Shown piece after piece: positions 12,226 to 26,100 of a stretch of DNA of 64,000 bases. The translations under genes and the position numbers were made by a program. Each line of letters opens with the position of its first letter. The stretch's first letter is position 1. The DNA is from Ancylostoma caninum. Taxonomy: Eukaryota; Nematoda; Chromadorea; Rhabditida; Ancylostomatidae. The stretch covers positions 186,001 to 250,000 of the forward strand of contig JBAJFG010000226.1 of assembly GCA_037903475.1 (NCBI GenBank). The letters run 5' to 3'. The notes under the pieces were generated by a model. It did not search any database. It was not told the DNA's origin and was given only the letters and a program-made list of their open reading frames with translations.

Positions 12226-12504
12226 ACCGGCGATGCTTTTGATCGTAGAAAACGGCGCAACCACACGAGGAATGCCGACCCCAACCCTTGAGAAAATGGC
12301 TGGGAAGAAGAAGATATTTGCATCTATTGCAGAGCAGGGAAAAAGGTGAGGCGTTTAGAATGGGCATTTATAAAGAGCCATGACTAACTTATCAAGGAGC
12401 AGGCTCACATGAATCTCTACAAGTATCGGAAATAGCATTTTCACAAAAAAACGAATGTGCACGACAGAATGCAGAACAGTGCCCTACATTCTCCAGAATA
12501 TAGA

Positions 12505-13175
12505 GCACGGCTGGGTCACTGCCCCAGATTCATTTGTCATTGCCATACTTTCGTTGACTGCTCCGCTAATTACAGTAGGGCAGCTACGAGGTCATCGCCA
12601 CAGCCAGGGCTTGCCTAACTTCTAGGATTTCGTCGAGATTTGACTAGCAAGAACAAAGATTGTGCTGTATAGTACTACCTGGTCAGCGACATCTGAAAGT
12701 GATCATTTTGACGCTGTCAAATGTGAATTGGTATATGTTTACTTCGTCATTGAATATAACCCAGATTATTTGAAGGTTGTGAGCTATGATTGTTGTATTT
12801 GAAGATGGTGAGCTACGATTGTTGCTTTCGAAATTGAGATTACACGATTGATTGGAGGTTGAGGTCTTCCTTCATTTTTTGGCCAATCAATATAGTGAAG
12901 AAAAAATATGAAAACTTTTTTACCCGTTCCACCATCTGGGTTGTACTCGGTGACAGAATATATGTCTTCCACATTTGAGAGCGCGAAAACTGCAATTTTC
13001 TTTCAAATATGCAGCACAATCTTTGCTCTTGCTACTCAGATCTCGACAAGATTCTTGCAGTGAAGCCTGGCTGTGGCGCTGACCTCTTAGCTGCCCCATT
13101 GTAATTAGCGGAGCAGTCAACGAACGTAGAGCAACGAATCTGGGCAATGACTCAGTCATGCCCTGGAGAAGGTAG
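12505..13175. mobile_element. Foldback element, ~220-bp arms
   Basis: Left arm about 12505-12735, right arm about 12968-13175 in inverted orientation. GTTGACTGCTCCGCTAATTA on the left matches TAATTAGCGGAGCAGTCAAC on the right, as do CAAAGATTGTGCTG and CAGCACAATCTTTG. The spacer has two diverged ~36-bp tandem copies (GGTTGTGAGCTATGATTGTTG and a variant, 12773-12835). No protein is encoded. Confidence 0.75.
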
Positions 13176-13925
13176 GGCGCTGGTGTTCAAGATGTCACGC
13201 ACCCAGGTCTCTCCTAGCCACATTTGGGCTTCATCATAATTGAGGCAGCAAATTTGTGATCTCACATGATAGAAGAAACTCAGAAAATCGAACCGTGCGA
13301 GCGCTGCATGATATAACGACTACAGATAAGATCATACAAACAGGAGTAGGCGATTCGACGGTTTGAAAACATTTCAGCACCTAAAGCTACATTTATGGTG
13401 CAGCGGAGTGTCCGATCCGGTCACATAAAAACAGATACGATTCTTAAAAGTGTATATCCTACAAGAATCGATACGTACCTTTTGTTATCCAAATGGGTCG
13501 GACTCCGATGATCTATAACTGCAGCTTAAGCCGTACGATCTCCCAGTTGTAGTGGTATTCGAGAATTTGGAACTAGCTTGACAACCACCTACCTGAAAAT
13601 AAAGTGTACAGAAGATACCCTTGTATCGAATACAGCACACTTTGCTTCTCCATCCTACAACACTAAAAACGACTAGCATTATGACGAGAGTTCACAGTGG
13701 AAACTATGTTCTCACCAGCAACATTCTCATAGGAAGATGTGGAAAAAAAAAGTCTTGATACGGACAAAACAGGAGACCAGGAGGCAAAGTTTGGAAGTTG
13801 AAGTCTTCTGAATACTGTAAATAATTGAAAAAGATTGTGCCTAAACACGTCCGAATAAAATTCGAAATGTGTGACAAAGTGCAAGTTTCTTTTTAATATT
13901 CAAAATCGAAAACTGATAATTTCAG

Positions 13926-14105
13926 CCAACCACCGCCTTCTTCGCTCTTCCACAACAACGAGAACTTCAGCCAACCACTGCCTTCTTCGCTCCTCCACAA
14001 CAACGAGAACTTCAGCCAACCACTGCCTTCATCGCTCCTCCACAACAACGAGAACTTCAGCCAACCACCGCCTTCTTCGCTCTTCCACAATCACGAGAAG
14101 CAGGG
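13926..14105 (+). repeat. Four 45-bp coding repeats at PTP N-terminus
   Basis: Four tandem 45-bp units, nearly identical, starting CCAACCACCGCCTTCTTCG. In the phosphatase frame each encodes PTTAFFAPPQQRELQ with small changes. The unit is a multiple of three, so the repeat number can change without breaking the frame. The last unit runs into the polyproline stretch. Confidence 0.7.
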
Positions 14106-17100
14106 GGAACACCGCCAGCTCTGTCGCCTACACCAGCAAAAATGCAACCGGTAACACCCGGTGCACTGCCTTCACCGCCTCCACCCGCTCCGGCTACACC
14201 ACCTCCACCGCCACCTCCACCTCCAGCCCCGCCTCCACCTCCTCCTCAACCTGCTCCACCTCCAGTTGGACCAGTCCCACCAGAGACGTACGCTCCAGGA
14301 CCAGCACCACCACCACAAGAGAGACAGACACCGCAAGTCGCGCAAGTGGCAGCTAGTGGCATGAAAATGGTAAATTTTATTCTCATCTCCATTTGGATAC
14401 TGATACGACATGAGAATTTAAAGAAGGCTTAGGTGCAAAAATGGGTCCAACGTGCGTTGGATATGGGAGTCGAAGCTCTCAGGGTGGAGTACCGCGGACT
14501 TGCAAGATATACTTTGCCAGAGATGACTGTGGACGCCTTCAGAGCAAATCAAGAGTTTGGAAGAAATAGGTAAGATAGGATGGAAAAAAGGAAGATTTTA
14601 TTCCAGTACTGTTCTGTCTCTCAGCTTCATGAGATATTGCTGATTTACTCAGTTGTTCAGTTGAAAGCCTTTCTATGCCTTCATTCGTAATCTTTCGGCA
14701 TTGAATGCCTTCTTCAGACCTTAATATTAACAATCCATTGATATCTCATCACAAACCTACAGATAGGTACAATCGGACACTTCCTACTTTGATGTTCGGT
14801 GACGATACATTTGGCAAGAGTGCGTTTGGCAATCCATTTCACGAAGAACGAGTGAAGAGCTTGTTTGTCAAAACAAAAAGCGAGAGAATCTGTTGGCGAT
14901 ACATTTCACGGGTGTTTGGCAATACAAACCCCATATTTTTCTGAAGCGGTTTTTTTTGGAGAACTGTAAGGAGAGCAGGGCACTTGTATGGCTTATTTGG
15001 AACAGTGATGACGAGCAAAGTCGCGACGGGGCTTTCATTCTGCAGCTGAATCAAAGAAGTCAAACAAAATAGTTTGAATGTCGTAAATGGCATCTGAAGG
15101 TCAATTTTGACACTAATGTTTTGAACTCACGCTTGATACCGGAATTTGCTGCGATCGAAGGTGCTCGAGCGTGTTGAAAGGGAAGATCTACAGGGCATTC
15201 ACCCGGAGTAAACATCGCGTTGCAGCTCAGCGCGAGCGCAAGACCATTGTCCAGGCGTCTTGATAGATCAAGAGATCCACTGTGTGCGCAAATCCGTTGT
15301 GAGACCGGGCCGCTGCGATCGATTTGTCATCATTCGATGACCGTTACTGAGGCAATTTTTCGCCGACGGGAGCTGCTATTCCTAGCTGATTTTTACATTT
15401 TTCCGTAACTGTATTCATTCTTCTGGTAGGATACTACCTCTAGATAAATATAGCTTCTTATCATTCTTCAATTCTCTTTAGTTTTTCATTTTTTGAATTG
15501 TTTCCCACCAATCTTCCCATTTCGTCGCTAATGGATACGCCGAATTTGAGATGTAGCCCCATCGTCGATGCTGGAGGCATCTGGGACTAGTAACTCTAAT
15601 AAAAAAACCTCTTTTTTCTTCAAATCTCTTCGAAAAACCGCCGCGACAAAAGCTGCAGTGCTACTTTGTGGTGCGCCATCGGCTGTTCGAAAATGCCAGT
15701 AGACGCTCCGCAGCGGCTTTCTCAGCTATGATGCGAGCGGTTTAGAGCCGCTCGCACGTCTGGCCCGTAGTAGCTCTGATGTTTACTCCTTTACGAACGC
15801 CCTGTATCGCACCTTTGTGAGGTCGGCAATGATGTACGGCTGCGAATGTTGGCCGGTGTCCAAAACGCACGAACGAATGCTGAACACGGCTGAGAGTATC
15901 CGCAGACTTCGCCAGTTCAGAATGGATAAAAATGAAGCGGCAGTATAAGAGATGAAGATCGTGGAAATGATGAGGGTTTTTACAGTTCTGAAGCGCCGCG
16001 CCGCGCCCTATGCGTAAGCACAGGCAGCGTCGTCTGCCGCAATAGGGTGCTTTCAATTCAGTTCACAGTTTTTGACGCGGAGCGTCATTTTGCGAGCTCT
16101 CACTGCGAGCTGCGACAAGGAATGCTCTGGGGCATTCTTTGCCGCTGCGTCAAAGCGGCAAATCGAATGTTCTCTGCTGCATGACTTGCATGATTGTATA
16201 TATTGGTTCTTTTTTTTTTGTTTTCCTTTATTTTCAGGGTGACTTACTTCATAGAACTTTTGCAGACAACTGTCCGAGTCTGAAAAGAATTTTAACTTCC
16301 CTTTTTTGACTTCCCTTTAATTGCGCAAACTGCGTCGTTGATAGCAATAGTGGAAACGATGCCTATCGATTGCCACGCCCCTTTGATTATCATCCTTTTT
16401 ACCTCTGGGGTCTCCTCATTCTCCATATGGCGATCGCCGGCAGTCGTGGCGATCGCGACAACAGCCGGTTGTAGTGGCGATCGCCGCAAAGTTTGGGGAT
16501 ACTCTGAGATGGACATGATCAGATGGGCAGGTGGACTTAAGGGGCTTTCATACATTTGCCGCGGCGGCGGTGCCGCCGCCGCGGCAAAAGTGGGTGCGCG
16601 GCAAAAGTTGCCGCAGAGCGGCATGCCGCGCTTTCACACAAACGTCGCCCAGCGACAAAATACCCCCTCGACCATTCCTTGCCGCTTGCCGCTGGGCGAC
16701 GTCGCCGGGCGGCGCCGCGGCAAAAAAGTAAACAAGCTCTTGTCGCGGCGACGTCGCCGCGGCGCCGCCGCCGCGACGTCGCCGGCCTATGCTTAACCAT
16801 GGGCGACTGCCGCCGCGGCAAATGTATGAAAGCCACTTAAGTCGAAGGACATAGGATGTGGCTACAAACTCATTTACCATGGCAGTGCAGGTACCAGAAG
16901 TGGCGTCGGAGTCGTAGTCTCAGAACGCCACCGAGACGCAATAGCAGAAGTCCAGCGTTTCGACGATCGGCTTATGAAAATCGTCATCGCCACTGTTGAA
17001 CTGCGGCTCCACTTCTTCTCGGCATACGCTCCGCAAACTGGCTGTTCTGAGCGTATCAAGGACGACTTCTGGGCGTTGCTTGATGAGAAGACAGCAGAGG

Positions 17101-20100
17101 TGCCGAAGGAGGATACTCTTGCCATTGCGGAGACCTCAATGGTAACGTGGGAGAAACCAGGAGCGACTACAGTTGTCATGGTGGGTTCGGCTACGGGACA
17201 CGTAACGAAGATGATGAACGCATTCTTGAGTACGCCGAGTCTCACAACCTCGTCGTAACGAACACATGGTCTCAAAAACGTACGCCTCATCTTGTTTCCT
17301 TCTACAGCGGCAATACGAAGACACAGATCGACTATGTACTTTTGCGTCGTCAAGATCGAAATCTGGTCACGGACGTGATGGTCGTGCCGTATGAGACAGT
17401 AGCGACACAACATCGGCCACTGATCTGTTCGTTGAAAATCACTCCACCGAAGAGGAAGTGCGAGGAGAGATGCGGACCAGCTCGAATTAAGTGGTAGAAA
17501 CTGAAGCAGAAAGAGGCCGCGGTCATATCTCGCATTCAGCTACCGCCTGTCACGAGTGTTGAGGAAACTTGGCGGAAAGCAGCAGATGTGGTCGTAGAGG
17601 CAGCGCGGTCAGAACTTGGTGCGACTAAACCAGGTCGAAGGAAGACCGACAAGCAACCTTGGCTATGGACGGACGAAGTGAAGTCGAGGGTTCGGGAGAA
17701 GAAGCGCATGTACCATGCCTTCCTGGACAGCAAGACAGACGACCGTTGGCGTAAATTCTGCGAAGCGAAGAGAGCAGCGAAAAAGGGTGTGGCGGTGGTG
17801 AAAGCCGCACATTACGCGGATGTCGAAGAGAAGCTAGACACGAAGGAAGGCGAACGGCTCATATACCGACTCGCGAAATCTCGTAAACGTCAGATGGAAG
17901 ATATCGAAAAGTTCCATGGCGTCAACGACGAGCATGGCCACCTTCTAATGGACCGCAAGAAGGCATTGAAGCGATGGCGTGATTACTTCGAGAAAGTCTC
18001 GACGGAGGAATCCGCCCACCCACCTATTCCCATGTATCGCCAACCTACGGGCCCGTGCAGGCAATCACTACCGAGGAGACGGAGGCAGCGCTGAAGCGAA
18101 TGATGTCACATAAAGTGACTGGTCCCGATGACGTCTCATTGGATCTATGGAAGTCGCAATGCTGGGGATCTGCTGAATGGATGGCGAGGTTCTTTAACCA
18201 GATAGTGGCGGAAAAGATAGTGCCCTCGGAATGGCAGCGGAGCACCACAATCCCGATATGGAAGCGCAAAGGCAGTCCCGCTGACTGCGCTAACTACCGA
18301 CCTATTCGCCTTCTGTCCCATACCATGAAGGTTTTTGAGCATGTCATTGACCGCAGGATTCGCGATATCGTGAGGCTCTCCGCTAACCAGTGCGGATTTG
18401 TAGCTGGGTGCGGCACCACTGATGCCATACATGCTGCACGTCTCTTGGTAGAGAAGCACCGTGAGAAACAAAAGCCGCTGCATCTCTCCTTCTTTGACCT
18501 AGAAAAGGCATTTGACCGCGTGCCCCACGAAGTCATCTGGTACGCTCTTCGGCAGCATGACGTTCCTGAAGAACTTATCGAATGGGTTCGCATTCTTTAC
18601 ACCACTTCAAGAAGTCGCGTGCAGGCGGCGGCACGTCTACGGATTTCCCCATTTTCGTTGGTGTGCACCAAGGCTCTGCTCTGTCCCCACTCCTCTTCAT
18701 TGTGGTGATGGATGTTGTAACACGGGATCTGCAGAAACCCACACCGTGGACTTTGTTGTACGCAGACGACGTCGTGCTCGCGTCTGAAGACAGGCAAGAA
18801 CTCGAGCGGCTGACACAGGCTTGGAGTGACCAACTTGCACGCTTCGGCCTACGTCTTAACGTCAGGAAGACGGAGTATTTAACAACCAGCGTGGATCAGC
18901 CCGGTATCATACGCGTAGACGGCGCACAATTACCTAGAACGGAAGTGTTCAAGTACCTTGGGTCAGGAATTTCATCTGATGGTAGTCTTTATCATGAAGT
19001 TGTAGCCCGAGTTAATTCCGCATGGGGAAAGTGGCGCTCGTTGACCGGTGTTCTGTGTGACAAGAAGATCCCGGACCGACTGAAATCGAAGATCTATCGT
19101 ACCGTTATCCGTCCCGTTGCTCTCTATGGCGCCGAATGTTGGCCTGCAACTAAGGAAGTAGAACGTCGCCTCAGCGCTATGGAGATGAAGATGCTGCGCT
19201 GGATGGCTGGAGTAACGCGGCTCAATCGAATCTGCAACGAGGATATCAGAAATCGGTTTGGCGTTGCGGCGATATCTGATAAACTTCGCGAATCTCGTCT
19301 GCGATGGTATGGCCACGTTCTGCGTGCCGAGGAAGGAACCGTCCGCAAAGTCGGCTTTGATCTCGTAGTCTCCGGCAAACGGCCAAAAGGTCGACCAGAG
19401 CAACGCTGGCTTGACACACTCCACGCCGATCTTAAGCTAGCTGGAATCCACCCGGACCAAGCGCGCGATAGGGCTAAATGGCGTCAACAGACCTCTAAAG
19501 CGGACCCCGCTACTAAACGGGACAAACGCTGAAGAAGAAGAAGAAGTTGTGTGATCAAATGCACTTTATCTTGTAATCAAATGTGCTTTATCTATCTTTT
19601 AGTCACACCATTGTCTGCTGCTTGCATTTAGCTGTGACATCCCGGGGAAAGTCGGTATTAGAGATAACGCAACCATAAATGCCCCTTTAGGCGACTCTTA
19701 TCTCTGAACTCTGCGTAGGATCAACATCCACTTCAGCAGTTCCTGCGGCGACTTATGTGATGGATGGTGGCGCCTTAGACTCTTGGACTTTATCTTATCC
19801 GAATATACAGCACATATAGTGGTTCACTGAATGATATATTTATCTCAGACATTCGTGGGGGTCGACTGCAGGTAGAAAAGGGGTCCACCCCCAGTTGTAC
19901 CTGGGGGTGGACCCCCAATCGCGGGGCACCTACCCCCCACATATGGCCGACGTCCCCCCACGTGCCCCCAGCAGACGTCCCCCACGTGCCCCCACAGACG
20001 TCCCCCCACGTGCCCCCACCGACGTCCCCCACGTGCCCCCACGACGTGTGCCCCCACCCCCCCACGTGCCCCTACGACGTCCCCCCACGTGCCCCCACGA

Positions 20101-23100
20101 CGTCCCCCCACGTGCCCCCACCGACGTCCCCCCACGTGCCCCCACATACGTCCCCCCACGTGCCCCCACAGACGTCCCCCCACGTGCCCCCACCGACGTC
20201 CCCCCACATGCCCCCGGCCGACGTCCCCCCACGTGCCCCCACAGACGTCCCCCCACGTGCCCCCAACCGACGTCCCCCCACGTGCCCTCAATGCTACCCC
20301 CGACGTACAGAACCACAACAATGAAGCTGGAATTGATCCGCTGCGATGATGAAACCGTTACATCGTCATCGTCAGGTATTTCCACACTATGAATGGCCTC
20401 CTGCTTTGATACAGCTCCTACCGGGAAGGGTGGGGTAATGGAGGGAGGCGCACTAAATGTGAAGACGAATTTCTTGACAAGAAAACTATATGTTGGCTAC
20501 AAGAATTAAACGTTACAAGTTTGTGCGTATAATGACGATTCCCCTCTAGGTACATTTAGTGGGGGCAATCCTGACATGGTCTAATGTATCTAAAGTATAA
20601 CACGAATACAAACACACTAAACGCGTTAAATGTGAAGATAAATGTGTTTACCCTCTTGGTTTGTTTTTTTCTTGTTCACGCGATTTATTGGAATCACGCG
20701 GATTGCACACTACCCACTGCCTCAGCTCTGACATTTAGTGTTATGCGATCGATGTTAAGCGCTAGCGCACCGATCTTGATTGGAACATGTCTGTATGGTA
20801 CTAAAGTCCATCTTTGCTAGCAAAGATGGACCTGACTCATGGCATTTTATCAGTAGTGAACTCCGACGCACCCTCCTCCGTCGGTGGTAACATTTTCAGG
20901 CGTTTCCGCACTTTTAGACCCCGGCGCACCCTTATCACCACTTTGTATCCGTCACCCCCACTTCTGAGCGCCGGCGCATCGCGTCCGCGAGACTCCTTGT
21001 GTCCGGTCTTCGTGGAAAATTCCCCTTAAACCCTAGCGTATGTCTGATGCGCGACTAACGCACTCATGTAGTACATGAGTGATGAGGTGACATGTATCAT
21101 GAGGTGACACATTGCCTTTAAATGACCTGCTCAGACAACAACACCGTGCGACCCGACGGCCTAATCGGCCGGACTGGGCCACCCAACCTACCAAAAAAAA
21201 GTGTTACCGGGCGAACCGAGGGAATTACTTGAACCCTCGGGCGACTCGAAGGTGTGACACATGGCACCGGGGAAGCCGAGGGCAAGATAGGAAACCACCG
21301 GGTGAGCCGAGGGAATGCTAAAAATTACAGGGCGACGCGAGGTTCAGTTTTATGGAATCTAAGGCATATAAAATCATCTTCACTGATGCATTAAGCTCCA
21401 CTCAGAGTTTTGCCAGAGCGGGCGACGCAGAGTCATTTGGGCTAAAGCACCATCGTCGGGGTTCCGCCCGCTATGTGAGCGGGAGCTATGTAAGCAGCGG
21501 ACTCTCAGTCATTCATAAAGAATGGTCAGGTTGGTTCGAATCCTCTCAGTAATGACTATAGAACAAGGCAAGCACTACGAAAACATGGATGGACCTTGCA
21601 AAAAGACATCTTTTCGTATTTCCCATGAGAATTTGCATACTTATGTTGCTTTTATACGCAGGTGGATCACTTTGGATCCAAAATGGAGTCGAGTCCGGGG
21701 CTCTCCCGTCCGAGAATGTACGCAAGCAGTGACCTAACTGCCAGGGTTGTCGCGCAGTCGTCGTCCAGTTGATGGGAATTGGGGACAATGCTGCCGTATG
21801 CACTAGATTTGGGGCAGTAGCGCCTGACGATCTGCGACTTCATGGCGGCCTGAACGCGCACAGTACTCGGGCGGATAGGAATGCTAGTCCAGTTTTCAGC
21901 GGCCCTACAGCGGCCTGAACGCGGCCACTTCTCGGGACAAAACACCCAAGCGCTCGCTTCGACCCTCGCCCCGCCCTCGTTCCGAACGGGATTTGCCCCC
22001 GAAATTGTCTGAGTAATTGCCCTATTATAGGGTAATTTATACTAGCTGCGTGCGTCAGTCGCGCATCAGTCTTACGCATCCATTTGCAAGGGATTTTCCA
22101 TGAAGACGACATGTACATCCTCAATGAAAAGAACGCACGGCCGCCGCCAGACCGTGAACGCGTGCATCTGAGCCGCGACTGCGATGCGACTGCTATGCGA
22201 CTGGGGCCTATTCTCCATCATAGAGACGCACTCGCGTCAGTCGCACGCATCCAGTATAAATTGCCCTTCTGAGAGCTCGTGGGTAAAATGGAGTTGGGGG
22301 GGGGGGGCACTTGGTATTAGCCGATAATATGACCTGTCCTACACGTCCTGACTTGTTTGCATTTCAGGTAACTACTGTATATTAAGAGAGCTAACAAGTC
22401 AGAGCGTTCTAGACGTGTCAGCTAACAAGTCTAAACGTGCAGGACAGGCCATATTATCGACTTGTACCAAGTGGCTCCCCCAACTCCATTTTACCCGAAC
22501 TCGTGAACACTCACCGCCGCTCCAAGGAAGTTAGATGATGAAAGTGAAGGTGAGGGAAAATGAAGTTGTTGATTAATCACATATACACGTGTTATCACGG
22601 TCCCGGCGGACAGCAGCACGTCGGGGGGTATGAGCAGCACGTTCTGCTATAGCAGAACGTCGAGACACGTTCCCCCAGTTCAAAAAGTGGGCGGGGCGAT
22701 GGGGGTTCGACCTGCTGTTCGACGGCACGATTGTCTGAGACTGAACTGTACAAAAGAGCGAGTGAGTAGAGTTTAGTAGTGAGCGCCTCGTAGGGCATAC
22801 AGCATCATTCTGCCTAGGAAATAGTATATCTAACATGAGACGAGTCAGCCCCGCTCCCTCCACAGGAGGCACAATATCGGTGGTGAACATGAATACTACA
22901 AGGATCATCGATTTGTCAATAATAGCTCCTATCACGAACACATAATCAATGGATCTTTTGTAAAGTAGTATTCCGTAAGTCAGTGATGGCCTTTCGATAT
23001 GCTCCAAGTACGTGCAGCGAGCAGTGCGACAATACGATTCCCCATAGCCAGACCTCGTTTCTGTTCGAAGAATTTGTTCTAGAAACCAAAAAAAAATTGC

Positions 23101-26100
23101 AAAACAGACTTTATCATGGTCGTGATGTCTTCGGCGGTAAAACCCATATTCATTTGGCTCCTGTGTTGTTGGAAAAGAGACGTCATCAATCTGACTGCAA
23201 CGTTATTATCAACGTTGGTGTGTAAGGATACAACTCGAAGCTGGCGTAGGCTGCTGTTGTCGGTAGTTGGCACTTGAAAAATGAGAACAAAAAAAACGCT
23301 TCCACGTTCACTCTGTGCTCATCAACAAATTGCAGCAGCGCTGAAAGCAGTTGCACCAAACGCCAACTCAATCTGTCAGACGGTCCTCCACAAGATGTAT
23401 GAATCTTCTTCGATCTCTTCTCTTGAGTTGATAGCTTCATTCTGTGAGCATCATCTCAGAAGCGAGGTTTTTGTTTCCTTCAAATTTTGAATTCTGTCGA
23501 ATACGAACCTAAGTTATCGATATATAGGTCAGCAATTGCTTGAGTGCAAACGGAGTCGAAAAGGCTTATCAACTTCCTGCCTCTAGGTAGTGTTCAATTG
23601 TACCTATCTGTAGGCTTGTGATCAGATAGCAACGGATTGTGAATGCTAAGGTCTGAAAAATGCATTGAATGCCGAAAGCTTACGAATAAAGGCATAGAAA
23701 GGCTTTCAACTGAACAACTAAATCAGCAGATTTTTCGTTGTTACCAGAAATACCACTGTGAAGTGCAAACGAACTCCGCCAAATGTCTTGCCAAACATGA
23801 TGTCCCGCCAAATAGGTCGCCATACAAACCTTGCCAAACAGGTCGCCACACAAACCTTGCCAAATAGGTCGCCATGCAAAAATTGCGCTTTAGCATTGTA
23901 CGTGAGATTTCGCCACGTGCTCCTATTTCCTCTCATTGCCAGGAGAGGCCTCCAAAACTACCACAATCTTCAAGATTTACATCTAGTGGTCAGATCCAGA
24001 AAGTAGTTTGGGTGAAGTACATCCTCAAGCAGTTGAGCCGATGACATCCATTGATTCCGTGCCTGGAGGTACGAAATACGTGGACGTTGCCGTGGTGTTC
24101 AGCCGGCTGCACAATGTCGTGCGTGTTGCGGCGAGGACCACGGAGATATCCTCATGCAAAAATCAGGTTGTGATTTTGCCTGGCAGACACTTCGGACTGA
24201 CACCGGCACTCACCCAATGTACGACTCCCTTTGATTTACGTACCTCAAACTTGGGTAATTGAACCGACTCATCGACTGCAACGCCGATTTGTCGTATGTG
24301 CCTGTCCAGGAAAATGGGTCGTCAACATATTCTCTTGCCATTTGTCTTGCCAAACACCCGGAAAATAGGTCGTCAACATATTCTCCCGCAACCTATGTTG
24401 CCAAACACCCGGAAAATAGGTCGTCAACATATTCTCTCGCATTTTGTCTTGCCAAACAGACTCTAGACCCATTCTCCCGGAAAATGTCCTGCCAAACAAG
24501 ATTTTAACCCGTAAAATGTCTTGCCAAACACATTCTCTCGCCAAATAGGTCGCCAATGGACTTCAGAGCACCACATAAAAATCGTATGGTGATGCAGTCT
24601 ATCCATTCACATCTTTATCCCTATACTCATAGATATCAAGATGTGCCCTGCCAAGATCAACACCGCGTCGTACTCAAGTGGCACTGTGCAGCAACTGACT
24701 ACATCCATGCAAACTACGTTGGTACTCCTGTGTCAGCAAAACGTTTCATTCTTACTCAGGTTGGTTGGCTCATTTATTTTTTTAATATTTGAATGTACTT
24801 GAGGAGGGGGGGGGGTCCAAAAGAAGAAGAAACAGAACAGGTAACCAACACTGATATCAGGAAATGAGAAAGGACATGGAAATGGCAAAATGGTCCACGA
24901 ATTCAACATTGCCATTTTCAGTTTGCTGTATACACCGCTTTATTTTCGAGAAGAGGACAGCATAAACCAATTTTGAATATCCACACACTATCTCAAGATA
25001 TGTAGCTTGTGAAAGTCAACATTATGAAGCACTCATAGCGAAGTTCTAAATCTTGCTTTTCCATTTTCACGGATTAGTAATGAGTTCAGCTTCAATCTCT
25101 CGCTTTGAAGGACGAATTCTCATCGGCATAACACTAAAAACAATCGGGCATTATGTATACATACCAGTCTGGTCCGGCTAACGCCGGACTTCCAGACTTC
25201 TACTGATGCTCGCTTCGCTCGCTTATTCCGCATACTATGCAAAAAAAATAGTATGTCCTGTATCTTCTCGAGTAAGTACATCGACTTTTGGAAAGCTCTC
25301 GATCGCGTGAGCGGTTGGCCCTAGTGGCCGTTGTTGATTAGACGTAGCCGATTCAGTGGAAATGCTCTCTTGAAATAATCTATCTTTAGCAGGTTGTTGT
25401 GGTAACTTAAGTGATAAGGGTCTGCCCATGTATAAAAACAGAGTGAAGGGTGGGGTCGATTCAGATACAAATGGACTGGAATGAGGAGGGGAATACGGAT
25501 TGGAATGACGTGCACCTAGCTCACCTAGTTAGAAGGAATAGCCGGAACGGGTGCCAGGGCACCATTCATGAAGAAATTTATCTAGGCCGTGACGAACTTC
25601 CTTTTCTGGACGCGGGCGCCCTTATCACAACGCTGGACCGTCATGCTTTCCCCACCTTTGGGCGCCGGCGCACCCTTACCACAGTGGAGGCATCATCTCC
25701 TCCCCCCCCCTGGGCGCCGGCGCACCCTTATCACAGTGGTGGACCCGTCTCCCCCACTATTGAGCCACGGCGGACCCATTCTCCATCAGTGCACCCGTAT
25801 CCTAGCTCTTATCCCACTGTTGGGCCAGGGCAGATCCATGCTCCATTTGTGGATTTATATCCTGGCGTTCTTCCCACTAGTGGGCCAGCGCAGACCCGAT
25901 TCATCGGTGGGACTGGTATCCCGGTGCTTTCCCCATTAATAGACCTCTTGCGCACCAGTCTCCATCCATGGACCCGTATCCTGGCGCTTTCTCCAGTAAT
26001 GGGCCAGAGCAAACCCAATCCCCATCCGTGGACTCGTTCCCTGACATTTACCCAAGAAAGGGTCCCTGCGGTCCCAATTTCCATCGATGGACTAGTATCC

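Noticed and set aside
13871..14356. 161-residue Ser/Thr/Arg-rich open frame
   Set aside because: Out-of-frame shadow of the phosphatase N-terminal repeat and polyproline region.
16338..16880. Several Ala/Arg-rich open frames on both strands
   Set aside because: Artefacts of the palindromic GC-rich MITE.
19845..20392. Overlapping Gly/Trp/Arg-rich and Pro-rich open frames on both strands
   Set aside because: Produced by the 24-bp satellite, whose period is a multiple of three.
21483..21560. Possible tRNA with GGTTCGAATCC B box
   Set aside because: No proper T stem or acceptor stem can be formed, and the anticodon loop lacks the usual T before the anticodon.
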